From Massilia litorea (lineage in GTDB: Bacteria > Pseudomonadota > Gammaproteobacteria > Burkholderiales > Burkholderiaceae_D): DNA of 64,000 bases. The translations under genes and the position numbers were made by a program. Every line of letters begins with the position of its first letter. Within the stretch, counting starts at the first letter, position 1. Positions 16,246 through 25,251 of this stretch are shown one piece after another. The DNA lies in NCBI RefSeq assembly GCF_015101885.1, contig NZ_CP062941.1, positions 372,001-436,000 of the forward strand, written 5' to 3'. Under the pieces are notes generated by a model. That model searched no databases. It saw nothing but the letters and a program-made list of their open reading frames with translations, and had not been told where the DNA came from.

Positions 16246-17298
16246 ATGAACAAGACTTGCCTGACCCTCGCCCTCGCCACCCTTGCCGCCACCAATGCCT
16301 GCGCCGAATCGAGCGTCACGGTCTACGGATCGATCGACGCCAGCATGCGTTACCAGACCAATGTGGACGCCGCCGGCAACGGCATGTGGAACGTCGCATC
16401 GGGGAATTACTATTCCAACCGCCTCGGTTTCCGCGGCGTGGAAGACCTGGGCGGCGGCCTGAAGGCCCGCTTCACCCTGGAGACCGGCTTCGCCAGCGAC
16501 ACCGGCGCCCTCGACAACACCAACAACGTACTGTTCAACCGTACCGCCTCGGTCGGGCTCAGCGGCGCCTGGGGCAGTATCGACGTCGGCCGCATGTACA
16601 CGCTTGGCTTCCGCACCGAAAAATTCCTCGACCCGTTCGACCACCACTACACCCCGATCGTGCCCCTGTCCTCGGGCGCCGGCACCACCCTGCCGGCCGC
16701 GGCCAGGACCGCCGGCCTCAGTGCGAGCGCCTCGTCCGGCACGCGCTTCAACAACAATATCGAGTATTCGAAATCCATGGGACCGCTGACCGTGCGCGCC
16801 GAACTGGCGGCCGGCGAGGTGGCGGGCGACAGCAGCCGCGGTGCAGCCCAGGCCGTCGCATTCTCCTACGACAACAAGGCCCTGCTGCTGGCCGGCGCCT
16901 ACACCCACAAGGAAACCCCGACCGGCTTCGCCAACCGCGCCTGGGTCGCCGGCGCCGGCTACAACATCGGGAACACCACGGTCAAGGTCGCCCACTCGCG
17001 CGAAGAACAGGATGCCGGCGCCGTCGACTACCGCAACCAGATCACCTGGGCGGGCGCCACCTATCAGGCGACGCCGGCCCTCGACCTCACCCTGGCCTTC
17101 TACCACACGCGCTACAACGGCCCGGCCGCAGCCGAAGGCAAGCGCGACCTGCTGCTGTTCGGCGCCAGCTATGCGCTCAGCAAGCGCACCAACCTGTACG
17201 CCGAACTCGACCTGAACCGCTACGACGGCGCCCTGCTCCCGGCGACCGGCAAGGAACGCCAGCGCGGCGCTTCGGTCGGCATCAACCACCTGTTCTGA
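16246..17298 (+). CDS. Outer-membrane porin (Gram-negative, trimeric type)
   Basis: A 350-residue outer-membrane beta-barrel. Signal peptide MNKTCLTLALATLAATNACA is followed by SSVTVYGSIDASMRYQTNVD, the usual start of betaproteobacterial porins. Further marks are NRLGFRGVEDLGGGLKARF and the C-terminal SVGINHLF ending in aromatic Phe, required for barrel assembly. The ATG at 16246 has GGAGACAAACCAG before it; the ATG at 16231 has no ribosome site and spoils the signal peptide. It gives outer-membrane entry for the operon's substrate. Confidence 0.93.
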   Translation: MNKTCLTLALATLAATNACAESSVTVYGSIDASMRYQTNVDAAGNGMWNVASGNYYSNRLGFRGVEDLGGGLKARFTLETGFASDTGALDNTNNVLFNRTASVGLSGAWGSIDVGRMYTLGFRTEKFLDPFDHHYTPIVPLSSGAGTTLPAAARTAGLSASASSGTRFNNNIEYSKSMGPLTVRAELAAGEVAGDSSRGAAQAVAFSYDNKALLLAGAYTHKETPTGFANRAWVAGAGYNIGNTTVKVAHSREEQDAGAVDYRNQITWAGATYQATPALDLTLAFYHTRYNGPAAAEGKRDLLLFGASYALSKRTNLYAELDLNRYDGALLPATGKERQRGASVGINHLF

Positions 17299-17398
17299 GG
17301 CCCCATGCGGCGGCGACCGGCTCCTTGCTGGCCGGTTGCGCCGGCATGGCGGCCGGTTTCGTTATACTGGCTTACCTGTTCAGCAAGGTGGTCTGCCC

Positions 17399-19006
17399 AT
17401 GCCCGCTTCCGCGTCTCCCGATTCCCCGACTCCGGCGCCTTCCGTGCCGGCCTCGCTGGCACCCCTGCTTCACCCCACCTTCCGCATGCTGTGGAGCGCC
17501 TGGTTCGCCGCCAACCTGTGCATGTGGATGAACGACGTGGCCGCAGCCTGGATGATGACCTCGCTCACCAGGGACCCGATCTGGATCGCCCTGGTGCAAA
17601 CCGCGTCGACGCTGCCCGTCTTCCTGCTCGGCCTGCCCAGCGGCGCACTGGCCGACAACGTCGACCGGCGCCGCTATTTCATCCTGACCCAGTTCTGGGT
17701 CGCCGCCGTGGCGGTCGCCACCTGCCTCGCCGTCCTTTCCGGCGGCATGACGGCGCCGCTCCTGCTGCTGCTCACTTTTACAAACGGCATCGGCCTGGCG
17801 ATGCGCTGGCCCGTGTTTGCCGCCATCGTGCCGGAACTGGTGACGCGCGCCCAGCTGCCGGCGGCGCTGGCCCTGAACGGGGTCGCCATGAACGCCTCGC
17901 GCATCGCCGGTCCGCTGATCGCCGGCGCCATCATCGCCAGCCTGGGCACGGTGTACGTGTTCGTCCTGAACGCGCTGCTCTCGGTCGCCACCGGCTTCGT
18001 GATCATGCGCTGGCGCCGCGAGCACGTGCCGAATCCTCTGGGGCGCGAACCGCTGCGCAGCGCAATCCGGGTCGGCGTCCAGTTCGTGCTGCAGTCCGCG
18101 CGCGTCAAGGCGGTGCTGGCGCGCATCGCCGTGTTCTTCTTCCACTCGACCGCCGTGCTGGCCCTGCTGCCGCTGGTGGCGCGCAACCTGAATGGCGACG
18201 CCGCCACCTTCACCCTGCTGCTGGCCTCGATGGGCAGCGGCGCCATCGTCGCCGTGCTGTTCCTGCCGCGCCTGCGCCAGGCCATGACGCGCGATACGCT
18301 GGTGCGCAATGGCGCCCTGCTGCATGCGGCGATGACGCTGACCGTCGCGCTGAGCGGCCACCTGGTGCTCTCGATGGCGGCCATGCTGTTGTCGGGCGTG
18401 GCCTGGATCACGACCGCGAATTCGCTGAGCGTGTCGATCCAGCTGGCCCTGCCCGACTGGGTCCGTGCGCGCGGGATGGCGATCTACCAGATGGCCCTGA
18501 TGGGCGCGAGCGCGCTGGGCGCCGCGGCCTGGGGCCAGTGGGCGAGCATCGACAGCGTGCAAAACAGCCTGATCATCGCGGCAATGAGCGGCGCGATCGC
18601 GATGCCGGTGGTGCTGCGCCTGGTGCGCGACCCGGGCCAGGTCGAGAACCTGGCGCCTGGTGTCCCTTTCAGCGTGCCGGTTGCCGAGCGCACGCCCGAG
18701 CAGGGCCGCATCGTGATCGCGATTACCTACCGCATCGATCCGGCGCGCGCGGACGCGTTCCTCGCCGTGATGCAGGAAAGCCGGCGCAGCCGCCTGGCCC
18801 AGGGCGCCCTGCGCTGGGAATTGCTGCAGGACCTGAACACGCCGGGGGAATATGTCGAGCAGATCGTCGACGTCTCCTGGACCGAGCACCTGCGCCGGGT
18901 CCAGCGCATCACGCAGGCCGATGTCGCCCTGCGCGAACGCAAGTTCGCCTTCCATATCGGAGAAGAGCCGCCGCGGCTGACCCGGCGCCTCGTGCTGGCG
19001 CCGTGA
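17399..19006 (+). CDS. MFS_3 family transporter (EntS-like) with C-terminal monooxygenase-like domain
   Basis: A 535-residue protein of the transmembrane secretion effector (MFS_3) family. The first roughly 420 residues form the carrier (FRMLWSAWFAANLCMWMNDV; GLPSGALADNVDRRRYFIL). The last 110 residues (RIVIAITYRIDPARADAFLA through ALRWELLQDLNTPGEYVEQI) resemble an antibiotic-biosynthesis-monooxygenase-like fold typical of longer family members. Related proteins export siderophores or other small molecules. The ATG at 17399 follows AAGGTGG. A TATACT at 17372-17377 suggests its own promoter, so it may not belong to the aldolase operon. It converges on the next gene with only 6 bp between. Confidence 0.88.
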   Translation: MPASASPDSPTPAPSVPASLAPLLHPTFRMLWSAWFAANLCMWMNDVAAAWMMTSLTRDPIWIALVQTASTLPVFLLGLPSGALADNVDRRRYFILTQFWVAAVAVATCLAVLSGGMTAPLLLLLTFTNGIGLAMRWPVFAAIVPELVTRAQLPAALALNGVAMNASRIAGPLIAGAIIASLGTVYVFVLNALLSVATGFVIMRWRREHVPNPLGREPLRSAIRVGVQFVLQSARVKAVLARIAVFFFHSTAVLALLPLVARNLNGDAATFTLLLASMGSGAIVAVLFLPRLRQAMTRDTLVRNGALLHAAMTLTVALSGHLVLSMAAMLLSGVAWITTANSLSVSIQLALPDWVRARGMAIYQMALMGASALGAAAWGQWASIDSVQNSLIIAAMSGAIAMPVVLRLVRDPGQVENLAPGVPFSVPVAERTPEQGRIVIAITYRIDPARADAFLAVMQESRRSRLAQGALRWELLQDLNTPGEYVEQIVDVSWTEHLRRVQRITQADVALRERKFAFHIGEEPPRLTRRLVLAP

Positions 19007-19012
19007 GCGAGG

Positions 19013-20002
19013 CTAGTGCGGCCGTGTCAGGTTGAACTGCTCCGCCTGCCGGTCGTAATTCGCGACGGCCTGCTTCACGTAGCGGGTCAGCGCATCGCCG
19101 GTCAGCGCGAACGGATATAGCCCGGCCTGCGTACGCATCCGCTCGAACTCGGGCTGCGTCTCCATGCCGGCAAAAGCGGCGACCCAGCGCCGGTAGTCCT
19201 TCTCCGGCACGTCCGCCCCCATGTACACGCCGCGAATCACCGGCCACACCGCATCGTAGCCCTGCTCGCGCGCGGTCGGCACGTTTGCCAGCACGCCCGG
19301 CAGGCGGTGTTCGGACAACACGGCCAGCACCCTCACCTTGCCAGGGTTGAGCAGGGCCTCGGAGACGTCGCCCGAAATCGCCTGGACATAGCCCGCCTCC
19401 ATGGCGATGAATTGCTCGCCGCCGCCCTCCAGCGCAACGAAGCGCATCTTGCGCGGATCGAGGCCGGCCTGGCGCGCCAGCAGCGCCATCTTCATCCAGT
19501 CCTGGCTGCCGATGGTGCCGGACATGCCGATCAGGACCCGCTTCGGCTCGCGCCGCATCGCCTTCAACAGCTCGCCCAGCGTGCGGTAGGGAGAATTGGC
19601 CGGCACGGCGATCATGCCGTAGTCGGCGGCAAAGGCCGCGACCCAGCGCACGTCGTCGACGCTGGCCTTGCCGAACTTGCCGCGCGCCAGGTTCAGCACC
19701 GAGCCGCCTGAAAACGCGACCAGGGTATTCGGCTCGCCGCGCCGTTGCGACACCAGGGTGTGCCAGGCCACGGCGCCGACCCCGCCGGGGAGATAGCTCA
19801 GCTTCAAGGGGGGGCCGCCCGCCGCATCCTGCAGGGCCTTGCGGGCCAGCTTGCAGGTCAGGTCCATGGCGCCGCCCGGTTTCGAGGGAACCAGACACTC
19901 GGCGTCGGCGGCGTTCGCAGCATGCGCCGCGGCGGCCGGCAGGCAGCCCAGCGCCAGGATCGGCAACAGGAGATTACGCAGGATGTTCACGGTGCCCATC
20001 AT
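19013..20002 (-). CDS. Bug/TctC-like periplasmic receptor (divergent member)
   Basis: A 329-residue secreted protein. Leader NLLLPILALGCLPAAAAHAA is followed by ECLVPSKPGGAMDLTCKLAR, a degenerate form of the Bug VPFPPGG motif, then LSYLPGGVGAVAWHTLVSQR and GKVRVLAVLSEHRLPGVLAN. It differs from the two standard Bug proteins of this window and has a cysteine pair (Cys in ECLV and LTCK) that could form a disulfide. It is divergent from the CitMHS carrier at 20191, so the two may share a ligand such as citrate. The start (20002 or 19999) is not decided by a clear ribosome site. Confidence 0.85.
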   Translation of the reverse strand: MMGTVNILRNLLLPILALGCLPAAAAHAANAADAECLVPSKPGGAMDLTCKLARKALQDAAGGPPLKLSYLPGGVGAVAWHTLVSQRRGEPNTLVAFSGGSVLNLARGKFGKASVDDVRWVAAFAADYGMIAVPANSPYRTLGELLKAMRREPKRVLIGMSGTIGSQDWMKMALLARQAGLDPRKMRFVALEGGGEQFIAMEAGYVQAISGDVSEALLNPGKVRVLAVLSEHRLPGVLANVPTAREQGYDAVWPVIRGVYMGADVPEKDYRRWVAAFAGMETQPEFERMRTQAGLYPFALTGDALTRYVKQAVANYDRQAEQFNLTRPH

Positions 20003-20190
20003 AGCCGGGACGCCTGCACGGTGCACGGCCGCACTCTTGCGGTGCGCTGGCAACGCGGTGAAAGCTGTTTGAAAGCTCCATACGCATATAGTTCACGCTG
20101 ATAAGAGCAATACACAACCGTGATAACGAACTGTTTGGAGCGCCTGCCTGTCCTCGCAAGGGGAAGACGGCACTCCCGAGGAGAAAGAAG

Positions 20191-21690
20191 ATGTTGACCG
20201 CCCTGGCCTATGCAATGATTGTCGTGTTCATGTTCCTGATCATGACCAAGCGCCTGCCTGCCCTGGTTGCCCTGATCGTCGTGCCGATTGCCTTCGGGCT
20301 GATCGGCGGCTTCGGCGCCGGACTCGGACCGATGATGCTCACCGGTATCAAGAACCTGGCGCCGACCGGCGTCATGCTGATGTTCGCGATCCTGTATTTC
20401 GGCGTCATGATCGATGCCGGCCTGTTCGATCCCGTCATCCGCCGCATCCTGGCGCTGGTGAAAGGCGATCCGATGAAGATCGTGGTCGGCACCGCAGCGC
20501 TGGCGATGTTCGTCTCGCTCGACGGCGACGGCGCCACCACCTACATGATCACGGTGTCGGCCATGCTGCCGCTGTACAAGCGCCTCGGCATGAGCCGCCT
20601 GGTCCTGGCCTGCGTGATCATGCTGGCCGGCGGCGTCTTCAACATCCTGCCATGGGGCGGCCCGACGGCGCGCGCCGCCAGCGCGCTGGGCGTGGACGTG
20701 AGCGAGATCTTCGTGCCGATGATTCTGCCGATGATCGTGACCATCGGCTGGGTCCTGTTCGTGGCTTATGTGCTGGGCAAGCGCGAACGCAATCGCATCG
20801 GCACGCTGCAGATGGAAGCGCAGGCCAATGCACCGCAGGCAGCCAATGACAGCCTCCTCAAGCCGGTGCTGGCCGAGATGGCCGTCGCGGGCCAGAAGGA
20901 CGGCACCACCGGCCAGTGGCTGACGCCTGCAGGCGCCGCCGCCGCGGCCGGTGGTGCCGGTTTCGCCGAACAGCGCGGCGCCGCTGCGCCATCCCACCCG
21001 GCCGGCGCCGCCGCGTCGGCGCACAGCACCGCCGCAGAGTTCGCCGCCTCGAATGCAGCCACCGCCCGTCCGAAGCTGATCTGGGTGAACGCTGCGCTGA
21101 CCGCGGTCCTGATGGGCCTGCTGATCAAGGGCGCCCTGCCGCTGCCGGTGCTGTTCATGATCTTCTTCGCCATCGCGCTGATGATCAATTATCCGAAGCT
21201 GCAGGACCAGAAAGAGCGCATCGCCGAACATGCGGCCAACGTGGTGCCGGTCGTTTCGCTGATCTTCGCCGCCGGTATTTTCGTCGGCATCCTGCAGGGC
21301 ACCAAGATGGTCGATGCGATCGCCACCAGCGTCATCGCCGCCGTTCCGGCCTGGATGGGTCCCTACATGGCCATCGTCACCGGCGTGCTGAGCATCCCGT
21401 TCACCTTCTTCATCTCGAACGACGCCTTCTACTTCGGCGTGGTGCCGATCCTGGCCAAGGCCGCCGCCGTGTACGGCATCAGCGCCGCCGAAATCGGCCG
21501 CGCCTCGATCATCGGCCAGCCGGTGCACCTGCTCAGCCCACTGGTGGCCTCGACTTACCTGCTGGTCGGCATGTCGGAAGTCGAGTTCGGCGACCACCAG
21601 CGCTACACCCTGATCTGGTCGATCTCGGCCTCGCTGGTGATGCTGGCGGCGGCACTCGTCTTCGGCGTGATTCCGTTCATGGGCCACTGA
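20191..21690 (+). CDS. CitMHS family citrate/tricarboxylate:cation symporter
   Basis: A 499-residue inner-membrane carrier of the citrate-Mg2+:H+/citrate-Ca2+:H+ symporter family. Family segments include MFVSLDGDGATTYMITVSAM, GGVFNILPWGGPTARAASAL and SNDAFYFGVVPILAKAAAVY. It imports citrate or a related acid complexed to a divalent cation. Between the two helical halves lies an unusual Ala/Gly-rich loop of about 90 residues (residues 210-295). GAGGAGAAAG precedes the ATG. It is divergent from a Bug receptor and followed by a strong terminator. Confidence 0.92.
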   Translation: MLTALAYAMIVVFMFLIMTKRLPALVALIVVPIAFGLIGGFGAGLGPMMLTGIKNLAPTGVMLMFAILYFGVMIDAGLFDPVIRRILALVKGDPMKIVVGTAALAMFVSLDGDGATTYMITVSAMLPLYKRLGMSRLVLACVIMLAGGVFNILPWGGPTARAASALGVDVSEIFVPMILPMIVTIGWVLFVAYVLGKRERNRIGTLQMEAQANAPQAANDSLLKPVLAEMAVAGQKDGTTGQWLTPAGAAAAAGGAGFAEQRGAAAPSHPAGAAASAHSTAAEFAASNAATARPKLIWVNAALTAVLMGLLIKGALPLPVLFMIFFAIALMINYPKLQDQKERIAEHAANVVPVVSLIFAAGIFVGILQGTKMVDAIATSVIAAVPAWMGPYMAIVTGVLSIPFTFFISNDAFYFGVVPILAKAAAVYGISAAEIGRASIIGQPVHLLSPLVASTYLLVGMSEVEFGDHQRYTLIWSISASLVMLAAALVFGVIPFMGH

Positions 21691-21707
21691 ACGCCGCGCT
21701 CCTTGAA

Positions 21708-21741
21708 AAGCCTGTTCCCTTCGCGGGAACAGGCTTTTTTT
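21708..21741 (+). terminator. Rho-independent terminator of the CitMHS gene
   Basis: A ten-pair stem, GCCTGTTCCC with GGGAACAGGC, closes a 5-nt loop (TTCGC) and is followed by seven T. The T-tract is the exact left target of the IS that follows. Confidence 0.95.
21734..21741 (+). repeat. Left target-site duplication of the IS (CTTTTTTT)
   Basis: The eight bases CTTTTTTT directly before the IS left end are repeated at 22789-22796 directly after its right end. Eight-bp duplications are typical of IS1595-family transposition. Confidence 0.93.
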
Positions 21742-22788
21742 GGCGCTGTTCGCGTTAAGTGTGGAATACGCCGATTGCCGCTCGCAGCAAAGCCTCCGGC
21801 GTCTTGACGCGAGCGCCGTCGAGCGCCCAGCGCCAGCCGAGGTAGTTGCCGAGGTAACGGCTGGCAACCCCGCGAAACGGCTGTAGCCAGCCGCGCAGAC
21901 GGCTGTGATAGGCGTTCACATTCTGGACGTGGATCGCGCCGCGCACCCGGATTCCTGCCTGCAAGTTCACCGCCTCATGGGTGATACCGGCTTCGCGCGC
22001 GAAATGCCGATACGCCGCATGGGCGTCCGTCACCAGCAACACGTCCGGCTCCAGCCGCACTTTCAGATGTTCGTGCAATTGCGCCCGCGTTACCGGCCCC
22101 TTGCCGGGGACCCAGTCGAGCGTCTGGCCGGTCCGGTCGCGTGCGACCAGGATGCACATCTGCTCGTTCGAAATGCCGCGTTTTGTCGCCTTTCCGCCGC
22201 GCTTGCGTGGAGGTCGATCGAGCGAGCGGGACCCTTTGTGTGATTCGAGCACATACATCTCGTCGGCCTCGGCGATCCCGGCCAGGCGCTGGGGCCGGTC
22301 GTTTTGAGTGAGCGCGAGAAAACGGTGGCGCCAGCGAAAGCTGGTGGCGCTGGCAACGCCGAGCTGCGCGGCGCTGCGCCGGATGCTGTGCGAGTCGAGC
22401 ATGCCGCCCAGGTAATCGAGCCAGCGCCCTTTGTGGCGCAGGCGCGCCAGCGGCGTACCGGTGAGCGCGTTGCAGGTGCGCCCGCAAGCGCGGCAACGAA
22501 AGCGTTGCAGCCCGTTGGCGCGGCCGTGCTTGTGGAAGCGATTCGAGCCGCAACCGGGACAGGCAAGTTGCGGTGCTGCCGCCTGTTCGATGACGTCCAC
22601 CGCCTGATCGCGCTTGACCGTCGGCAGCAGCAGGCCGAGCAGCCGTTCGCGCTGGCGCCGGGTCAGCGCGGCCAGGTTCTTCAGGAAGTGCTCGAACTTG
22701 CGTGCTTGCATGCGAACCTCCTCACGGGTGAAGTCCGGGTTGGACCTCAGCCGTTCAAGAAGATTCCACACTCAACGCGAACAGCGCC
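21742..22788. mobile_element. Intact IS1595-family insertion sequence, 1047 bp
   Basis: Bounded by 26-bp imperfect inverted repeats, left at 21742-21767 (starting GGCGCTGTTCGCGTT) and right at 22763-22788, which match at 25 of 26 positions. The flanking 8-bp direct repeats are perfect. One transposase gene fills most of it. The element appears complete and recently inserted: the direct repeats are identical and the reading frame is unbroken. Confidence 0.93.
21755..22711 (-). CDS. IS1595-family transposase
   Basis: A 318-residue transposase. An N-terminal zinc ribbon (CPGCGSNRFHKHG, then CRACGRTCNAL) precedes the DDE-type domain, with catalytic residues in AEADEMYVLE, LLVTDAHAAYRHF and VQNVNAYHSRLRGWLQPFRG. 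The last matches the N/H-containing third motif of the family. The ATG at 22711 is preceded by a strong GAGGAGG; an in-frame GTG at 22771 lies in the terminal repeat and is less likely. The gene reads toward the CitMHS terminator. Confidence 0.92.
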   Translation of the reverse strand: MQARKFEHFLKNLAALTRRQRERLLGLLLPTVKRDQAVDVIEQAAAPQLACPGCGSNRFHKHGRANGLQRFRCRACGRTCNALTGTPLARLRHKGRWLDYLGGMLDSHSIRRSAAQLGVASATSFRWRHRFLALTQNDRPQRLAGIAEADEMYVLESHKGSRSLDRPPRKRGGKATKRGISNEQMCILVARDRTGQTLDWVPGKGPVTRAQLHEHLKVRLEPDVLLVTDAHAAYRHFAREAGITHEAVNLQAGIRVRGAIHVQNVNAYHSRLRGWLQPFRGVASRYLGNYLGWRWALDGARVKTPEALLRAAIGVFHT

Positions 22789-22796
22789 CTTTTTTT
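22789..22796 (+). repeat. Right target-site duplication of the IS (CTTTTTTT)
   Basis: Exact copy of 21734-21741. It leaves a T-run with no hairpin between the IS and the 3' end of the kinase gene at 22810. Confidence 0.93.
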
Positions 22797-22809
22797 TCGG
22801 CCCGGCCGC

Positions 22810-25248
22810 CTACTGCAGCGAACTCAAAAATTCGCTGACCCGCGCCGGCGCAACCGGCTTGGTGAAGTGCTGGTCGAATCCGGCCTGCTTTGAACGCAGC
22901 AGGTCATCCTGTGCGCCCCAGCCCGACACGGCAACCAGGGTGCTCCCATGCAGCTCGGGCATCGCCCTGAGCGCGCGCGCCACCTCGTGGCCGCTCATGC
23001 CCGGCATGCCGATGTCGAGGAAGGCGACGTCGGGACGGAACTGCGCCGCGATCTCCAGTGCGGCCGGTCCATCGTGCGCGACCCGGACATCGTGACCGTA
23101 CATCCCGAGCAGCGACGCGAGGGTGGCCGCGGCATCGACGTTGTCATCCGTGACCAGGATGCGGAAGAGTTTCGGCGCCGCGGGAGCGGCTGGTACGCCA
23201 TCGTCGCCGCGGCCGGCGAGCGCGCCGGCCAGCTCCAGCGGCAGCCGCACGCTGAAGGTGCTGCCCTGTCCCGCGCCCGCGCTCGCCACGCTGACGGAAC
23301 CGCCGTGCATCGTGACCAGCTGGCGCACGAGCGACAGGCCGATACCGAGGCCGCCCTGGGAGTGCGCCATGTTCTGACCGACCTGGCTGAACATGTCGAA
23401 GACCGACCCAAGCGATTCGGGCGGAATGCCGATCCCGTTGTCGACGACCGAGATGAGCGCTTCGCCGCCTTCGCGTTCGACGCTCAGCCTGATGGTGCCG
23501 CCCTGCGGCGTGTACTTCGCCGCATTCGTCAGCAGGTTGCCGATCACCTGGACGATGCGCGTGGCATCCGCGTTCACCGGCAGCGGCGCGGGGTGCAGCG
23601 TCAGGCTGAATGCATGGCGGCCTTTTTCGATCAGCGGCAGGCTGGCCTCGACCGCGTTCGAGACGATGCCCTTGAGGTCGTGCACTTCCTTCCTGAGCTC
23701 GAGTTTGCCGTTGGTCACGCGGGCGATGTCGAGCAGGTCGTCGATCAGGTGCGACAACTGCCTGACCTGGCGCTCGATGATCCCGCGCACGTTGACGACG
23801 ACGTCCGCACTGCCCGCGCGCAGGCGCATGATCTCGAGGCCGGTCAGGATCGGCGCCAGCGGATTGCGCAGTTCGTGGGCGAGCACGGCGAGGAACTCGC
23901 TCAGGTTCTTGTTCGATCGCGCGACTTCGTCGAACAGGGCGCGCTGGTTCGCCTCGGACAGGCGCAGCGCCGCTTCGGTACGTTTGAAGGCATCGATGTT
24001 CATGACCACCGTGACCTGGCCGTCCGGCCTGCCATCGCTGCCCGCGAGCGGCACCGCGGCGATCTGGGTCCAGATCTCGCTGCCGTCGTCGCGGGTATAG
24101 AGCGCCTCGACACCGGGGACCACCCGTTCGCCGCGCAATGCGCGCGCACCCGCGAATTCCTCGCCGGCATATGACCGGCCATCGGGGTGCACGGCGCGCC
24201 AGCGCTCACGGCGGACGTCGTCGAACGAGGGCAGCACTTTGGTCGGCAAGTACTGGTGCATTTCCTGGTTCGACAGGCGCACCTTGCCTTCCTGGTCGGA
24301 CACCGCAACGCCGACCGGCAAGGCCTCGAACACTGCCGACAGCATGCCCTGCGCCGCGTGCAGCGCCTGCTCCGCTTTCTTGCGGTCGCTGATATCGAGG
24401 ACATTGCCGACGAATCCGAGGAAGTCGCCGGCCGCGGAAAAGCGGGGCCGGCCCGCATCGATGACCCAGCGGTAGCTGCCGTCGGCATGCAGCATCCTGT
24501 GTTCGAGGCTGAATTCCTTCTGCTGCGCGTTGGCGTCCGCGAAGTGGCGGCGCGCCGCCTCCCGGTCGTCCGGGTGGACCACCCCGGTCCAGCCGAAGCC
24601 GAGGCCCTCGTCCGGGCCTTGCCCGGTGAACGCATACCAGCCGCGCGACAGGAAGGAACAGCTGCCGTCGGCTTCCGTCACCCAGAGCATGGCCGGCGCC
24701 GCATCGGCGAATTCGAGGAAACGCGACTCGCTGCGCGCCAGTGCCCGCTGCGCGAGGTGACGCTGCAAGACGACGGCCGCCTGGTTGGCCGCCACGCCCA
24801 GCAACAGGCGCTCGTGATCGGAGGGGAAGCCGGGCCGGCGCGAACCGGCGACGATGCTGCCGATGTCGCCGCCAATGCCGAGCTGGACCAGGCTCACGCG
24901 CAGCGGCTGGCCGCCGGCCGGGTCGAGAACGCCTTCCAGCGCATCGCTGCCCGGTCCTGCCGCGTCCAGCGCCGTGCGCAGCGCCGCAAGCGCAAGATCG
25001 GCCGTCGCCTCCTGCCTGCTGCGCAGGGCATCGATCGCATCGTGCCCGCCGGGTTCGGCGACCCGGACATAGGCCAGGTCCAGGTCGAGCGTCGTCAACA
25101 GGACACCGGCCAGGCTCTTGACCACGCCCTCGGGCGCCAGCTCGCCCCAGATTGCCGGCAGGGTCGACAGGGCGACGAGGTCGCGCATGGTTTGCCGCAG
25201 GCGCGCCCCTTCCGGATCGTGTGCTGCCGGGATCTCCATGCGCGACAC
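22810..25248 (-). CDS. Hybrid sensor histidine kinase (GAF-PAS-PAS-HisKA-HATPase-REC)
   Basis: An 812-residue cytoplasmic sensor without membrane helices. A GAF-like domain (about 25-170) is followed by two PAS/PAC units (about 175-290 and 300-425). Then come the dimerisation domain with phospho-acceptor His458 ([13 protein letters not shown]), the ATPase domain with the N box around Asn571-Asn575 and the GIGIP and GGLGIGLSL loops, and a C-terminal receiver with Asp745 (FLDIGMPGM). It starts 3 bp after the MEDS-domain gene and is probably co-transcribed with it. The GTG at 25248 or the ATG at 25239 could be the start. No output regulator is encoded alongside. Confidence 0.9.
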   Translation of the reverse strand: MSRMEIPAAHDPEGARLRQTMRDLVALSTLPAIWGELAPEGVVKSLAGVLLTTLDLDLAYVRVAEPGGHDAIDALRSRQEATADLALAALRTALDAAGPGSDALEGVLDPAGGQPLRVSLVQLGIGGDIGSIVAGSRRPGFPSDHERLLLGVAANQAAVVLQRHLAQRALARSESRFLEFADAAPAMLWVTEADGSCSFLSRGWYAFTGQGPDEGLGFGWTGVVHPDDREAARRHFADANAQQKEFSLEHRMLHADGSYRWVIDAGRPRFSAAGDFLGFVGNVLDISDRKKAEQALHAAQGMLSAVFEALPVGVAVSDQEGKVRLSNQEMHQYLPTKVLPSFDDVRRERWRAVHPDGRSYAGEEFAGARALRGERVVPGVEALYTRDDGSEIWTQIAAVPLAGSDGRPDGQVTVVMNIDAFKRTEAALRLSEANQRALFDEVARSNKNLSEFLAVLAHELRNPLAPILTGLEIMRLRAGSADVVVNVRGIIERQVRQLSHLIDDLLDIARVTNGKLELRKEVHDLKGIVSNAVEASLPLIEKGRHAFSLTLHPAPLPVNADATRIVQVIGNLLTNAAKYTPQGGTIRLSVEREGGEALISVVDNGIGIPPESLGSVFDMFSQVGQNMAHSQGGLGIGLSLVRQLVTMHGGSVSVASAGAGQGSTFSVRLPLELAGALAGRGDDGVPAAPAAPKLFRILVTDDNVDAAATLASLLGMYGHDVRVAHDGPAALEIAAQFRPDVAFLDIGMPGMSGHEVARALRAMPELHGSTLVAVSGWGAQDDLLRSKQAGFDQHFTKPVAPARVSEFLSSLQ

Positions 25249-25251
25249 GCG

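Noticed and set aside
22711..22771. Transposase start at the GTG in the IS terminal repeat
   Set aside because: No ribosome site there, while GAGGAGG precedes the ATG at 22711.
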